This document shows, piece after piece, positions 1 through 13,900 of a stretch of 64,000 nt of DNA. The DNA comes from Hemibagrus wyckioides (Eukaryota; Chordata; Actinopteri; Siluriformes; Bagridae), in the NCBI RefSeq assembly GCF_019097595.1, contig NC_080723.1, positions 10,719,011 through 10,783,010 on the forward strand. Reading direction: 5' to 3'. Numbering within the stretch: the first letter of the stretch is position 1; each line of letters begins with the position of its first letter. The notes under the pieces were generated by a model. That model was not told where the DNA came from, did no database searches, and was given only the letters and a program-made list of their open reading frames with translations. The position numbers and the translations under genes were made by a program.

Positions 1-115
1 TGAGTGCCAGGGTGTCTGGGTTTTGATGGTGTGTGAGTGGTATATGTTTGAAGCAACAGATCGTTTCATTGTAGTCTTTGTTCTCTAAATGGTTTGCTGT
101 GATTGTGTGTTGCAG

Positions 116-539
116 TGGGAGTCTAAGGTCAGTCAGTACGAGAGAGACTTTGAGAGAGTATCTGCCACTGTACGAAAAGAAGTCCTAAGGTTTGAGGTGG
201 GTGTGGACTGTTTTTTTTTTTTGTTTTTTTTTTGTGCCTTGAGTTCCAGACTTGTTGGAAAATAATGTGAAATGGTTGTAAATGTTTATTTACAATAATC
301 ATCTTTATTTGTTTATTTTTCTGCAACAGAAAGAGAAAGCTCGGGATTTCAAGAAACAAATTGTCAGATATCTAGAGTCTCTGTTAAATTCACAGCAACA
401 GGTACATTTTTTTTTTGACCTGTTTTATACTATTCAGTCCGTTGTAATGAAAAAACGCTCATTATATCTCTCTCTCTCCAACATGTAGCTGATCAAGTAC
501 TGGGAGGCATTCTTGCCAGAGGCAAAAGCAATTGCATGA
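116..539 (+). CDS. snx1: Sorting nexin 1, C-terminal exons (partial)
   Basis: Three exons at 116-196, 330-401 and 489-539 (stop TGA 537-539), each with AG/GT borders and all in phase 0, encode the last 67 residues of a SNX-BAR sorting nexin; the 5' part lies outside the window. The residues fall in the last helices of the BAR coiled coil, which dimerises and bends endosomal membrane in SNX1/2-SNX5/6 retromer-linked retrograde sorting. The block QYERDFERV followed by RKEV and RFEKEK is closer to remembered SNX1 than SNX2, and the next gene is SNX22, as at human 15q22.31. The last residues, [13 protein letters not shown], end in Ala as in SNX2, so the paralogue call rests partly on synteny. Bases 1-115 are intron. 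Confidence 0.9.
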
Positions 540-2410
540 TGGAGGTGTAAACAAACACATACATACACATACACACACACACACAAATATATATACATAT
601 GCATACACAGGCCTGCTTAAGACTGAGTCTGCCTTTTCTATACACTTTACCTCTTGCCTATAAACCAAGAGATGTAATGCAAAGGGAAAGAGAGAAGCAA
701 TCAATATATTTTCTTTTTTTTCATTAATCAACAGAAGCTTATACTCTTTGATTTAACTATTCTGTTCAATTTTGTATTGTTTTTTCCATTTAACATCTAT
801 CTTTTCTTTTTGACGGAGCTAGATTTAGGGTGTGTGTATGCGTGGTGATGGGGCAGGAGCAGTCTGATATGTTAATTTTTTTTTTTTTTTTTGTAAACAA
901 AAAATGAATGGCTAGTGTGTAGAAATAGTAGGTGCCATTAGTGTGAAAAGTGTTCACACCAACCAGGGGAAGAAAAGGTCGTTTTGGACAGTGAGATTTA
1001 GCACATCAGCAGTGCTAATAGTTTACAGTAGTGGGCTCTCTTCCTCCAAACATAAATGATATCACTTTCTACCCTTCCTCAAGTTTGGATTGTCTTCTGT
1101 CCTCGCTCTGCCTCTCTTTGCACCTGCTCCTTCTCCATTCCACCCTCTCCTCCCTGGTGAAATTCGGGCTAGTCCTACACGTGTACTGATGAACGAGAGG
1201 ATCTTGTTTAGAGTGTGGAAACTGGGCCATTGTGAGCTTCTGTTCTGTGTTAAATGTTTTGATTGAAATAATTCCACATTGTGACTGCAGGCTGGATGAG
1301 TTAGGGAAGCTGAATTGTGTAGTCGTACAAGAAAAGGTGATGGAAAATTGCTGTCTGAGCTTAATACTAATGCATGAAATCCATGAAAAGTTAAATATTG
1401 AATGATTCGTTTCTTTGTTGATCTTTGTCGTTTGGAGGTAGAGGTGTCACACTGGTTGATGTACTTTAACCAAAGTGGAATGGAGAAAGAAGACCATAAA
1501 CCACACTCTTTTAGTTAATTTACATGAATTCAGCTATTTTTCCCCCAGGCAATAAAACAACGTACAGAACCCTTACGTCGTTATCTGATGGCTCTAACCT
1601 GTTCATACAGGCCACATTCCGCACTTTGGCCACCCTTGGAAGGTCATGTGTTTGTCTTTAAAAGAAGTTCTGAGAGAAATTGTGTGTATAAATTGTGTAC
1701 TTAAATACAAACTGGTTAAGCACTTATTCTGCCAACCAATGTTACGCTGAAAAAGTCGCCTGTGAGTCTTGTTTAAGCGTGTTTTCCTAAAGTGATGTCT
1801 GTTCTGTGCTACACATTGTATGTCAGAGCCACTCTTATCCCTGAAGTTAATGAAACAGCATTTAAGGCAGTGTTACAAAACAAATGATTTTGTTCAACAA
1901 TTGTTTAAGCAGAGATATACCCCATAACATTTTCAATTGTATAGTTTAATCCGTCATACACTTATCACATTAGGTTTATTTTTTCCATGTCCCCCCTCTT
2001 TTTTTCCTATCAAACGTGATAATCATATTATGTGATTTGGTAGATTGATTATCTTTGTGGTGGTTGACAGGCAGTTTTTCTCCAATATGCTGCTGAGCTA
2101 ACAGAGATGTTGTATTTGATAAGAATTATTTGCATATCATTCCACCCTTTAATAAATAATAAAGACAGTTGCGATTTGTCCTTTTTTTTCCCTTTCAGAT
2201 TGTATTGTTGGACTTGCAGGCAGGACCCTGTGAGTGAGAATCTAAGGGTCTTGCTTGCTTGTCTGGCCCATCAGTCTTTTGAACTGCCATAAATGTTTGT
2301 AAAGGTTTATTTGTTAGTCTGTATTTTTTTAATCTTTCAACCAAGCTGGTAGATATTGCTTATGCACACCTTCTGTTGAAAAACACAATAAAGATAGTTT
2401 TAAAGAATAT
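540..2410 (+). other. snx1: SNX1 3' untranslated region with poly(A) signal
   Basis: No coding exon is seen after the SNX1 stop. The stretch is AT-rich with a CA run near 568-585. An AATAAA at 2387-2392 is the likeliest polyadenylation signal; an earlier AATAAA near 1551 could give a short form. The 3' end is inferred. Confidence 0.5.
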
Positions 2411-4540
2411 GGATCAGCTTTCCTGTGCCTACTGTGGGTTTGTCTCTTAAACGTTTAATGAAGACTGACAGGAGAGTGCTGGGGCTGTGACGAAACAAAC
2501 ACAGTTAGGGATGTTTGGCTTACTGATTTCTGAGGCATGTGGCTTCATGTTCTGGATAGCAGCTTAACTGGCTTTGCCCTGCAAGGCTGATCCGGCAACC
2601 TGGCCTTGCGCAAAAATTCATTTTCATTGCATTACATTAACCAAGATCACATGAAACCAAGGCTTTTGGACTTGTCTGTAACTGCACTGGTTATCTTTCT
2701 CTCCATAGAAGTACAGCAACCTTGAAAAATAAAATGTTTACTGATTATTCAAATCTAATTTCTGATTATAATACTGTGTTTAGGCATAGAATAATGGAAT
2801 AAACATGATATAGAAAATAAAATGTTATACTATAATTAAAGTAAACACCACAAATCTTACAAACATACACTATCTACCTGAATCACTTGAATCCGTTAAT
2901 TTTTGTTCCTCTTTCCGATAGGGAAATGTTACATTACACACAACCTCAGTCAATCTGCAATTTGTTTAATTTTATGATTACATAGACAACTTTCCTGTCT
3001 CCCTACTCTGTGGCTTGTTTCATCTCTGAGCCTGCATATCCAGCTGAACCTCTGAACAATTGTAAAGAACATGATAAGATTTTATCTGTTTCATATCATA
3101 ATCTAGTATTTATTAGCTGCGTTGAAAGGGATGTGGTATTCTGTGTAAATGTTTCATTATCACGGAATAGTTTCAGATGGACAACATGGCATTGTTTCCT
3201 CATGTAGAAAAATTCCTGTTGTCCAACAACAAGGCTGAGGAGTCTGCGAAGAGCACAGTTCCAACAGACAGGACTGAAGTGGTTTGCCGTTTCAAAAATG
3301 AAACTTTCCCACACTGAAGAAATGCATAAATTTTTAATATCACATTCCCCCTTTTATCAAATGCAAATTTTTTAGAACCTTCTTACTCTCAGGTATACAC
3401 CTCAGGCATATGAAAATGTTTATTTGCATCTAAAGTCAGATATGTAAGGCATAAAACACAGCAGGCCATGCTGTTAAAAGACGATGATCGACAGCAGGGT
3501 GGTGTGATGATGCCTGCTGTGATGTCGAGTTACTTCTAGTAGCACAAGGTAAGTTCTTTCCTCATAATATCGTGTCTCAGAGTGTTTTATTCCATCACTA
3601 CTGCAGCAGTTTGCCATCATTTATAATTATCAGTAATTAAAATCATTGAAAAATCTAAGTTAGTTCCTGCTGTTAGTCATGATAGCAGCTGTAAACAATC
3701 TTTCCCGGTCTTCACAGTCTTGGAAGTTAATGTGACAAAATAGACAAAATAGAAGCTTATGATTTTAGAGTGAAAGTCCTCTGTTCTGGCTTTCCAATGG
3801 TGGAAAACTCACTCTAATAGCTCTAATATTTTTTCTCCTAACAACCAAAAACTTCCTTTTCTCATATAACTGAATATTAATATACATTTTATTATTAGTA
3901 GTCTTCGATTATGTCAAGAATCTGCAATAGTACCTATGAATTGAAGGTGATAAAGTATTAGACTGAATGCTTTAATATAAATGTGACTTGCAATTGGAGC
4001 CACTGTTATAGAAAATGAATCGACACCTTCTGACCAATCAGGAAAGAGAAATCTAACACACTGTGGTTGAATTATGAATGTTTAATTACTGTAAGACATG
4101 TGGTAAGGTGTGTATTTCTGAAAAAGTTACGCATGTCTTTAGCTATGACTAGGAAACTTCCCCTTCTCCCTGTCTGCACGTGGCCAGTTTGCTATTTGAA
4201 AATTTCAGTTCAAATTCACGTTGATGTATCTTCTAATAATAGTGTCTGATTTGTCTCCAAGCACAATTGTTGAATCACGTTCACAGACAAGCAGCTGACA
4301 TCAGCAAAAAAAATATCTGTACATGAGTAAATGTCACCACGTCACGTGAAGTGTGGTGATGATGCACATCATACACAGTCAGGAACTGGAAAAGCAGAAG
4401 TCCCAGAACCCTGGCACTGAAGTGACATCACTTTCAAGACTGTAGGAGCCTGTCATGTACTTTTTCATTAAATCATATCAACTTGGGAAAGATAGTGTAG
4501 CCTATTGGAGAAGTTTTAGTGGTCTGTTTTTTCCCCCTGT
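2411..4540. other. SNX1-SNX22 intergenic region, no feature seen
   Basis: AT-rich sequence with only short, unsupported open frames. No splice-bounded coding block or structured RNA was recognised before the Tc1-derived element at about 4.54 kb. Confidence 0.5.
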
Positions 4541-4945
4541 TATAATAAGCTGTAGTCTTATAGAAGGCCTTTCCATTAGATTTGTCAGGAATTTGGGATC
4601 TTTCTGCAAAACGTGAGATCAGACACTAATGTTGAGGAGGTCTGGGGTGCAGTCAGTGGTCCAGTTCATCCCAAAGTGGGGTTCAGTGGGGTTGAGTCAG
4701 AGACAGGGCTCTGTGCAGGACATTCCAGTTCTTCCATTCCAACCTTAACTTCTAGCCCATGTCTTCTTCATTGAGCTGCTCCATTTGAGCACAGAGGCAT
4801 CGTCATGCTGGAACAGGGTTAGAGTCTCAGTTCCAGTGAAGAGACATTTTTAAGGCTACAGCACCCAGAGACATTCTATACCAGCATTGCGTGCTACAAA
4901 ACTTTGTGGAAACAGTTAGAGGAAGAACCACATATGACGTATAGT
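4540..4945 (-). mobile_element. Tc1-derived non-autonomous element, copy 1
   Basis: Read on the minus strand, this stretch matches the copies at 18.06 and 39.99 kb. It contains the transposase-derived segments for TGGAACTGAGACT, CTGTTCCAGCATGAC, CCTGCACAGAGCCCTG and TTTGGGATGAACTGG. These are relics of the Tc1 motifs QHD and SPDLNP.E, joined after a large internal deletion. No intact terminal inverted repeats are visible. The element sits upstream of the SNX22 promoter. Borders are approximate. Confidence 0.7.
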
Positions 4946-5042
4946 GTGTCTTTAAGAATGTTTTTAATCACTGACAGGATGAATGAATTAGCTGCTTCAG
5001 CATCCAGTGATTAGTCAGAGCGCTGCATGACTCTTCGCATGA

Positions 5043-5044
<2 letters not shown>

Positions 5045-5094
<50 letters not shown>

Positions 5095-5099
5095 ACACA
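5045..5099. repeat. (CT)n/(CA)n microsatellite
   Basis: A CT run passes directly into a CA run. It lies about 130 bases upstream of the SNX22 promoter elements. Confidence 0.95.
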
Positions 5100-5199
5100 A
5101 ACTTACAAATTAAACTTTAAGTCAGTGTGGGTCTCGCGCATTCACTAAGATGCATATAAACTGAATCATGCTTTAAAAAAGACTTTATAAAGGTGTGTT

Positions 5200-5530
5200 T
5201 CTGTTTGTTTTCTGGGTGGAGCACGTGGGAAAGCGCCAATCAGCGCGCCGGTGTGTTTGTTTGTGGGCGGAGCTTATGCTGTGGCTTGTGAGCGCTGTTC
5301 CTTCAAACGTTCATGTTGTAGCGTTGAGATCCAGACCGCTGACTTCACCTGTTGTGGGCTTAATATTTTACATTCTTCTTACTTTAATTCTCACTTTACG
5401 ATAGAGAAAGTTTCTCCCACGCACTGAAGCTATGGCGGAACGGTCCTGAAGTGAAACAGACACCGGACTGCTTTTCTTCTCGACCTGGACGGAGAGTGGA
5501 CGCCGGTTTTTAAAGGGCGCTCGTGCGGCG
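5200..5530 (+). promoter_or_regulatory. snx22: SNX22 promoter / 5'UTR, GC-rich
   Basis: GC- and CpG-richer than its surroundings. It contains an E-box CACGTG at 5222-5227, a CCAAT box at 5236-5240 and a GGGCGG GC-box at 5265-5270, spaced as in a TATA-less housekeeping promoter, about 260-310 bases before the first SNX22 ATG. The transcription start is not determined. Confidence 0.55.
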
Positions 5531-5644
5531 ATGCTGAATCTGACCGCGATGATTGAGGTGTCGATCCCCTCTATGCACCGAGAAGTGGACGAGTCAGGAA
5601 AGTCACACAAAGTGAGTACTGACTGTGCTCTAACTTATTCCAAA

Positions 5645-5675
<31 letters not shown>

Positions 5676-7424
5676 AATGAATTAAAGATACAAACCACTG
5701 TGATAATGAATCCTCTTGGACATCTTCAAAGCATCTTCTCTACCACCTGTGTCCTGCATCCAAATCGAAATGATATTTTAAACACAATTAAGACAAATTC
5801 TAAACTGAACCTGATCATTTTTACACAATTACACCAGATATCAATATCTCACAAATCTATCGGACCTATTTTCTTGTACTGGGGCTTCACACAAGACATC
5901 ACATAAAGCCCTAAAACCACTAAACCAGCCAAAAGCCTTTATATTAGATTCTGATAGAAATCTACATTTAATGAGAACACGAGGAGCCAAAGATGTAAAG
6001 TAAAGTGAAGTGAAGTGAAAGTGAAGTGTGATTTTAACCCACCTCTAATTTACTCATCAAGCTGAATGAATGAATGAATGAACAAACTACAGAAATGTTC
6101 TGCTTTAAACAGTTCCTCTTTGCGTGCATTTTTCTGAATCAGATGTGACATACAGGACATACAGAAAGGTCAATAAAAGCTGGAACTGTAATAATTTGAC
6201 ACACACACATTTGGGATTCACACCCAGACACCTGTCCACCATGTTGCTGGGTCAGTGATGGGCAACGAATAAACAAACATTCATTTTGCTCTCCGGTGCA
6301 TGTTCAATCACACCAGCCAGGAAATGAGGTGATACTAATGGTAGTTACGAAAGAAGCAACTTGGCTTTTAATTAGTATTCCAACACACACTGAGGCAATT
6401 TTCTGGCATGTGAAGTTGGACGTGCTGTGACGTGTCCTCTGATAGAATAATAAACATCAGCTCACACTGATTCGGTACAATACACCAGAATCCAGTATAT
6501 GTGTGTATGTGTGTTTGATGTTTATCTCTCAGGTTAAAAGTAGGACCTGTTAGAGACAGCTGAATCACAGCATGCTGAAATGTGTTGATGTCACTCAAAG
6601 CTCAAATGGCTTTCACCAAAAGTCATGCCCCAACTGTGCATACAGCAACGTGATGACGCAGAGGAACTGCCAACTGCAAGCTCACTGTGTAATGTGTATG
6701 TAATAGTATGTATTTGGGGAAGGATTAAAACACAACCAGGTGAGCTCTTTCAGGAAAATAATCATGTGATGCAGCCCAAAGTGGAACATTATCACTCTCT
6801 GAGCTGATGCACTGACAAACAAGAATTCTCAAATCGTGAATTTTTTCGGGTCAGGCTGTGTGTGACGGTGACCAGCATAGATGGAATATTGATTGTGTGT
6901 TGTTGACCACTCTGAGCTGGTATGTTGAACACATTGGCCTTGTGTGTAAGTGCCTGAGTGGACACGGGGGTCCTGTGTCTCAGGACTTCATCCTAGCGGA
7001 AGCATGCAACCCTGCCGCCAGTGACAATGGCTGCTCTGTGAGTGTGTGAGACAGAGTGAGTATGTGAGACAGAGTGAGTGTTTGAGAGCGTGTCAGTGAG
7101 CCTCGGAGAGAGCAAAGAAATCAGACAGGCTGAATGGAGCTCTTTGCAGGCAGTACACTTCTGACCCAAAACACACAGCAGACTAGTGTGTACCCTCAAG
7201 GCTCTCTCCCCAGGGGTTAAGAGCATTGTAGACCCTGCTATACCCTTTCCGTTACATTCAGAGGGTTTGTCACTGTTGTAGTTTCTCTCTGCAGGTTTGA
7301 GCTTCTCAGCATCGCAGCTGGCACTTATAGCAGGACAATTCACAAACATAGATAAGCGGAAGCTGGGCTTTAGAACTGATTTAAATTTAATAATGTATAT
7401 AAACACACTCACTCACTCACTCAC

Positions 7425-7456
<32 letters not shown>

Positions 7457-7758
7457 TCACACACACTCAGTGTTTCATTTTAAAAGCTCTTTTGGTTGAA
7501 CATCACTCGTCAAAAAATATTGAATGGTTTACTTGTAAAAATGTATACAACTATATCAATATAATAGTGTTAAGTCTTTTTTAGGAAGTCGGTTTGAGTA
7601 AGTTTGGAAGTGGGAGGAGAACATGGGAAAGTTATCTATAATAATCAACAAAAAAAATCATGTTAAAATGCCTTAAAACATGTATGTCAATTACAACAAT
7701 ATATGTGTTATGTGTCATGTGTTAGAGCTCTTTTATTGTTGTGATTGCTGTTCTGACA

Positions 7759-7807
<49 letters not shown>

Positions 7808-7938
7808 ACCTAGATCATACTCATTTGACTTACTATCCTTGTGAGAAACATACATTGGTCTAATTAATAATAATAAATAACTCAGTGACTCATTACATCT
7901 TTTTAAATTAATTTTTAACAAATACCTTGTGGAGACCA

Positions 7939-7981
<43 letters not shown>

Positions 7982-10900
7982 CGCACGCACACACATGCAC
8001 GCACGCACGCACACACACACACACACACACGCACACACAGTCCATGTGGGTTTTGGGCTCTGCCCTCAGCCAGCTGTCCCTGTCCTTTGGTCAGAAGGCT
8101 AAGGGAGGACAACATAATGAAAGTTACTTTAAATTGTGACACATGCTCAGTTGTTCAGCCAGAATTTGAATGACGAGCCTGGCTATATAATTTTGGGCAG
8201 CTGCAGTAATCCTTACCAAAATGGTGTTGAGTGCAGAAGAGGCTATAAGCTAAGGCAGCAGTAGGGCCACTGTAAACCTGCCTCTTTCAACCAATCTGTT
8301 TTGTGCAACACACCAGTGACATAAGCACACTGAAACATGATTTTCTGTGTGCTATAGGCATCATGTGTTTGCCTATGTGATTTAACCATGCTGTGTGATT
8401 CGGCATGTTATGCCATGTTTTAATGATTTTTTTTAAAAAATGGCTTATATGAACGAATGCGGACAAAGCTATTGAGTTCTCAAATCTCAAGTCAGAAGGT
8501 GTTGATTAATTTGCTGTAGCAGCAGCACTGAGTCTAGTTTAACTTTAACATGCTGTTTCTGATGTCCGATTTAATCGTTTCTATAGTAACAACTTAGACA
8601 TGAACTTGTATAGTAGATTAGTGAACTGGTGCATAAAGGAAAATAATCAACTTGATGGTCGTAAAACCTCACACCACATAATTTTTACTCCTAATATGTA
8701 ACTAAACAATTTAACAAGTATATTGTTAATCTCCTGAAGCTTTTTTTTTTCTGGACAGAACAGGATTCGGCTCAGAAAGACTACGTTGCTGTTAATGAAA
8801 GGGCAACTTCAGCCTGGTGTAGATGAGAGTCATGCTGTTTCTCACATTCCTGCTGGGTCTCCAGAGCACACAGTCACACAAACTCTGCTTTCAGTCTAAC
8901 TTAATTAGCTAATAAAGTTGCCCAAACACACACAGCTCCTCCTGTAGATATTTTACACTGGAGATTTGGAAACTTGTGTATTTTACATTATTGTAAGATG
9001 AGTTGAAATCTCACAAATTCTTACTTGCTTTAAAGAATTTTTTGTGCATAAGTCAATGTGCCTCTGGCTCTCAGGACCCAGTGTTGCATCACTCAGGTAC
9101 CTTGACTTGTCAAAGCATGCTTGATTAGGCTTCTCTTGCATTCCCATCCACTCAACAAGGAACAAGTCAAAGACCTGTCCTCCCTCAGAGGTGAGGCAGA
9201 TGAGAAGTGAAACTTTTTGCTCAGAGTGAGAACAGATGCGAAGTGGAAGTGAGTACTGCTAGTTCCGGTATTGGTAAGGAAAAATGGGAAACTTCAAGGA
9301 CGTGAAATCCTCTGTTGTAGTTTACCGGAACACAAACATTTTCCTGATAGCAGCGCTGAGCTGTGTCGTGATCAGGAACCTGAAATGCATTCGGTTTCAT
9401 CTTTGGCTCTTAAAATGAGATTTGTATTGTAATTGTGTTATATTTCCTACATTCAGTAGGCTGTACTCTGACCTAGTAGCAGATGGATTTCCCCAAGAGA
9501 CCCTCAACTGTTTTAAGAACCCAACCCCAAACTTATAATAAATTTGTCATTACACAGCCTGCGACATGGGCTATAAATAAGGTCCGAGCCCTCAGAGGAA
9601 TAATATGTAGTCCAGTGAACAGCCCAAAACGGTAACGTGGTACATTTCCCTTAGAATGTATCACTCTTGTAACACTCAAATCGCTTGCTAATATCAATAA
9701 ATTTTCACTGTTGATCTGCTGCTGAGTGGCTGAGTGGTACAGGAGAGCAAAGCACACTAACAGTATTTTAAAGCAGTGTCCAGTTATCATTAGCATTAAC
9801 AATACTTGTAATGTGCTAGATTGAACACTTTGTTATAGCTGTAGTTAACTTAATGCTTGCACTCAGTGGCTTATCATACGAAAAGACCCTGGCCATGGTG
9901 GGGCCCATAGACAAGAAGTGAGATAAAGCAAGTCAAGAAGAAGAGCCTTTATTTGTCACTCATAGATTACAGCACACTGAAATTCTTTTCTCATCTAATC
10001 CTTTTCTTGAAGTATTTTATATTCCTGTTTATCAGAGCACAGGGTCAGCCATGATACAGTGTCTCTGGAGCTAAGGGTTAGGGGCCTTGTTTAAGAGCCC
10101 AACAGTGGCAGCTAGGCAGTGCTGGGACTTGAACCCCTAACCTTCTGATCAGTAAACCAGAGTCTTAAGCTGAGCCACCAGTTGTGTGAGTGCTGGAGAG
10201 TCTGTGGTAAAAGGACCATCACAGCCAAAAGGGGAACAAACAATTTGTTTAGTTTGAAGAGGCAGCATTCCTCTTTTTATGGCTGTTATCTTCAAGAAGA
10301 GCAGGAGAGGGGGCCACCTGGTTTCATTTACCATTTACATGCAAAACAACAACTGTGCCCTTTTATTGTAGTGTGTGTGTGTGTGTATGTATGAGATGGC
10401 TAAAGGGGAGGCAGGGCTTTCAGGGATTACGGTGCATACTGGGGAGTTAAAAATACCTGCATAACACAATCATTCCAGTTTCATATGTCGACTGACTGAT
10501 TGGCTGTTTTTATTATTATAAATAAAAGAGGACTGCTCTGTTGTTGTATTTTTACAGTGCATGCTGATGTTGACATGCAGAGCTTGAACTCGAAACGCTC
10601 AACAGGTCGTTTAAATATTGATTTTTTTAGGTATTTCTGTCTAACTCACTGGAGGAATTGCAACGAGGACACGTCCTGCTATTTAAATCCATCGATACTT
10701 AAAGTGTAAAACAAATGAAAATATGTTCAGACTACTTTAATGAACATTTGTGAACATGGTCATGGTTCTTTAACATTTACTCAGGTGTAAAAAAAGGTTC
10801 ATCATGGAATCTGTATGATTCTGTAGAAACTGCAAGTTTCATTCATTATAAAGTGACTTCATCAGTCTGAAAGCTAAAACTGTACTGAAATCAACAATGA

Positions 10901-13900
10901 GCCAAATGCTTATAGTGAAGAGCTTTCCAACAAGTACTGCTTGGTTAATAAGTTTAAATAGTAAAGAGTTGAGAGTAATGGGTTTAGATCAGAGTTTTGT
11001 CCGGCTCTGGCTTGTCCATTAGAGATAAATCTATATATCTGGATTTCTGTAAAATTGCATTGTGACAGTGCTCATTGTTAAAAGTCATATATTTATATTA
11101 AAAATTTGAATTGAGGAAAATAATGATTATTGTTTATACCTGTTTTATTTTTATGTTTTTACAATGGACTTTGAGATATATTTTTATTTTCACTGACTAA
11201 AGCATTTACCGATAATTACTCACTGAACACAGTAAATGCATCACAAAGCACGATGTGATCACCTCACTGAACATTTAATGAACATTGTCTTTATTGGTCC
11301 CACGAGCTCTCTATCTGATTAGCCGCTTCCACCTACATGAATATAACAGCTGAGTTTTCAGTTAGTTCCTGTGTGATTGCAGTGCCTTTATTTGGATTCA
11401 TGCATGACTGCAGTTAGGTGTTAGTGACTGTGAGAGTGTATGTGCAATGCAAACTGGGCCATTTTGGGAATTATAAAGTGGCTAGTCACAGTCACTACAT
11501 CCGTTTAGACGCAGATCATAAGTTCAAATGTATTTTCTGTTCAACTTTATTAAGACTCTATTTGTGTGTGCTCATGATTAGAAAGTAATCTAAAACACTT
11601 TTGCATTTGTCTGGTGCCACTGTGGCTTCTCCTTTTTGGCGGTGTTACTAGAATAGCTCACACTTCTTGTTATGTCCCTGAAACAGAACACTGGTGTGGC
11701 CCAGAAACAAGCACATTAAGCTCCTTCTTTTTTTATCTCATATACAATAGAGAAAGATGTGTCAGAGCTCAGCAGCCTGTCTCACTGTGCCACAATGACG
11801 AACCCTGATCTCTGTTGACTTATGAGTTTTGCTGAATAGCTGCTTGCCTCATCATAGCATTCCTATGACATGAATAAGAGATAGAAATTAGTAAAGGATA
11901 CATTAGCAGGTTAGACAGTGGTGTCTTATAGTTATCATGTAAAATCTAGTTGCTTACATACAGAACTGCAGTATGGAGAGATCAAGATATTCATGTGGTC
12001 ATAATCAAGTCATGTCAATAGAGGGCAGTATTGAAAAGGCCATGGAAAGGACAGTCTTAGCGTGCATTTATTCCTCATCCACTTTTTTCTTAACTGTAGT
12101 TTATTTCTCTCACAGCTCTTCAGGGTGGAGATTTTGTTCAATGGAAGAAAGCACTTTGTTCTGCGGCGGCAGAGTGATTTCCAGACGTTGCACCGGAAGC
12201 TCAAGAAGATCCTGCAGCCACCTGAATTCCCCAGCAAGAGAACCCAGCTGCGCTCTAAACCACTGGAGCAGAGACGGCAGGAGCTGGAGGACTACATACA
12301 GGTAGAGCAGGAGGTCACACACTTACCTTCGCTGTTTGCTGCCTGTACAGTATAGTGGCATAGAAATAGTTGTAATGATTTCTGCTCGCAGGTGATCCTG
12401 TACCAGAACGAAGTGGTTCCTCAGGAGCTGCTAGATTTCCTGGATGTGAAACACTTCCACAAAAGAAATGATGCAAACAAGAACTGTGGTTTTCGGTATG
12501 TACCACACCCTCGCAGAAACATTAACACACTGTGTGTAGCAATTCCATGCAATTGTCAAGCCATCTAATTAAAAATGTTTACTCATTAATTTTGGGGGGA
12601 ATGTAACAGACACTTCCATGATGCAAGTCTTTTTTTAATAAAAAAAATTATGTATTCCTAAAACAAGATATCATTTCAAGTCTATACTATTTTGTTTGTG
12701 GATGCTCTACATGATGCATGATGTATTTGACAGTGGCCACTGACTTTGAGTCTCCCTTAAAAGTTTACAGTTGATGTACAAAATGCTGAGTTAGGGTTAG
12801 GGATGAAATTAGCGTTAGGATTAAGAGTTAGGGTTCAATGATAGGATTCAGGGTTAGGGATAAGGGCTAAGGGTAAGGGTTCAAGTTTAGGGTTAAGGGG
12901 TTAGGGTTCAGGGATTGGATTCCGGGTTAAGGGGTTAGGGTTCAGGGATAGGGTTAAGGGGTTAGGGTTCAGGGATAGGGTTAAGGGGTTAGGGTTCAGG
13001 GATAGGGTTAACAGTTAGGGTTAAAGTCATGAGTTTTTCTGTGCATGAGTTTTTATTATTTGTCTACACTGTCCTCAAGAGGTTAAACAAATCATATGCA
13101 GATTGACTCATTAAGCTTTTCAGTGCTGTGAGACATTTTCTTATTTCTGAACGTGAGTCATTCGTAATGCTGGAATTGACCTGCTGCTCACCTGACCTCT
13201 AGTAAATGATGTGAACAAATTTTTATACTAATTATCATTTTTATATTTAACTGTAATGTGTGTGATAACATTGTGTGATTATTATTGTTATAGAGAAGAA
13301 CAGCAGAAGGACAGACAAGAACTGGGGAAAAGGTAAGAATCTTCCAGAGTCCTATTTATGAAAAATGCAAGACACAGTTTCATCACTTATCACCTATACT
13401 GATACAAAGGGCTAGAATTTGATATATAGGAACATTGTCGTCATTGTTGTTCTTTCGGCTGCTCCCAATTTAGGGTCGCCACAGAGGATCATTTGGTCTG
13501 GATGTTTCGAATTTGGTACATGTTTCATGCCGGATGCCCTTCCTGATGCAACCCTCCCATTTAATCCGGGCTTGGGACTGACACTGAGAGTTAACTCTCC
13601 AGTGGCTGGGTTAGCGCCCTGCCTGGGAATCGAACCCGGGCAGCTATGATATATAGGAATACTTAATGAAAATATGCAAAGAGGCAAAAGAGCAACAAAC
13701 TCCCTACTACATTCATTTATGTGTTTCACTTCACTTTACTCCCCTTCTGAGGGGAAAAAAGGAAAATGCTTGGCAGTATTATTTTAAAGTAAAAAAGCTC
13801 AGTAAAACCCCATGAATAACGATGCGAAAATGTGTTTTCTCTGAATATCTTTGTAAGACATTTTTCTTTCACTGTTTAATGTTAAAGGATTCCACCAGGG

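Larger units (their letters stand above)
5612..12115. other. snx22: SNX22 intron 1
   Basis: A 6.5-kb intron starting GTGAGT and ending CTCACAG. It holds GT/CA microsatellites at about 5646-5672, 7405-7465, 7758-7808 and 7941-8040 and a dispersed repeat at 9.95-10.18 kb. The open frames across the microsatellites are low-complexity artefacts. No coding exon was recognised. Confidence 0.8.

Noticed and set aside
116..539. Assignment of the first gene to SNX2
   Set aside because: The final Ala is SNX2-like, but the QYERDFERV and RFEKEK blocks and the gene order favour SNX1.
6993..7412. 139-codon minus-strand open frame in SNX22 intron 1
   Set aside because: It includes translated GAGT/GTGT repeats and has no similarity or splice support.
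10100..10180. tRNA gene
   Set aside because: There is a B-box-like GAACCCCTAA, but no cloverleaf can be folded and the segment recurs as part of a dispersed repeat.
12787..13026. True chromosome end
   Set aside because: Units are degenerate and coding exons of SNX22 continue on both sides.
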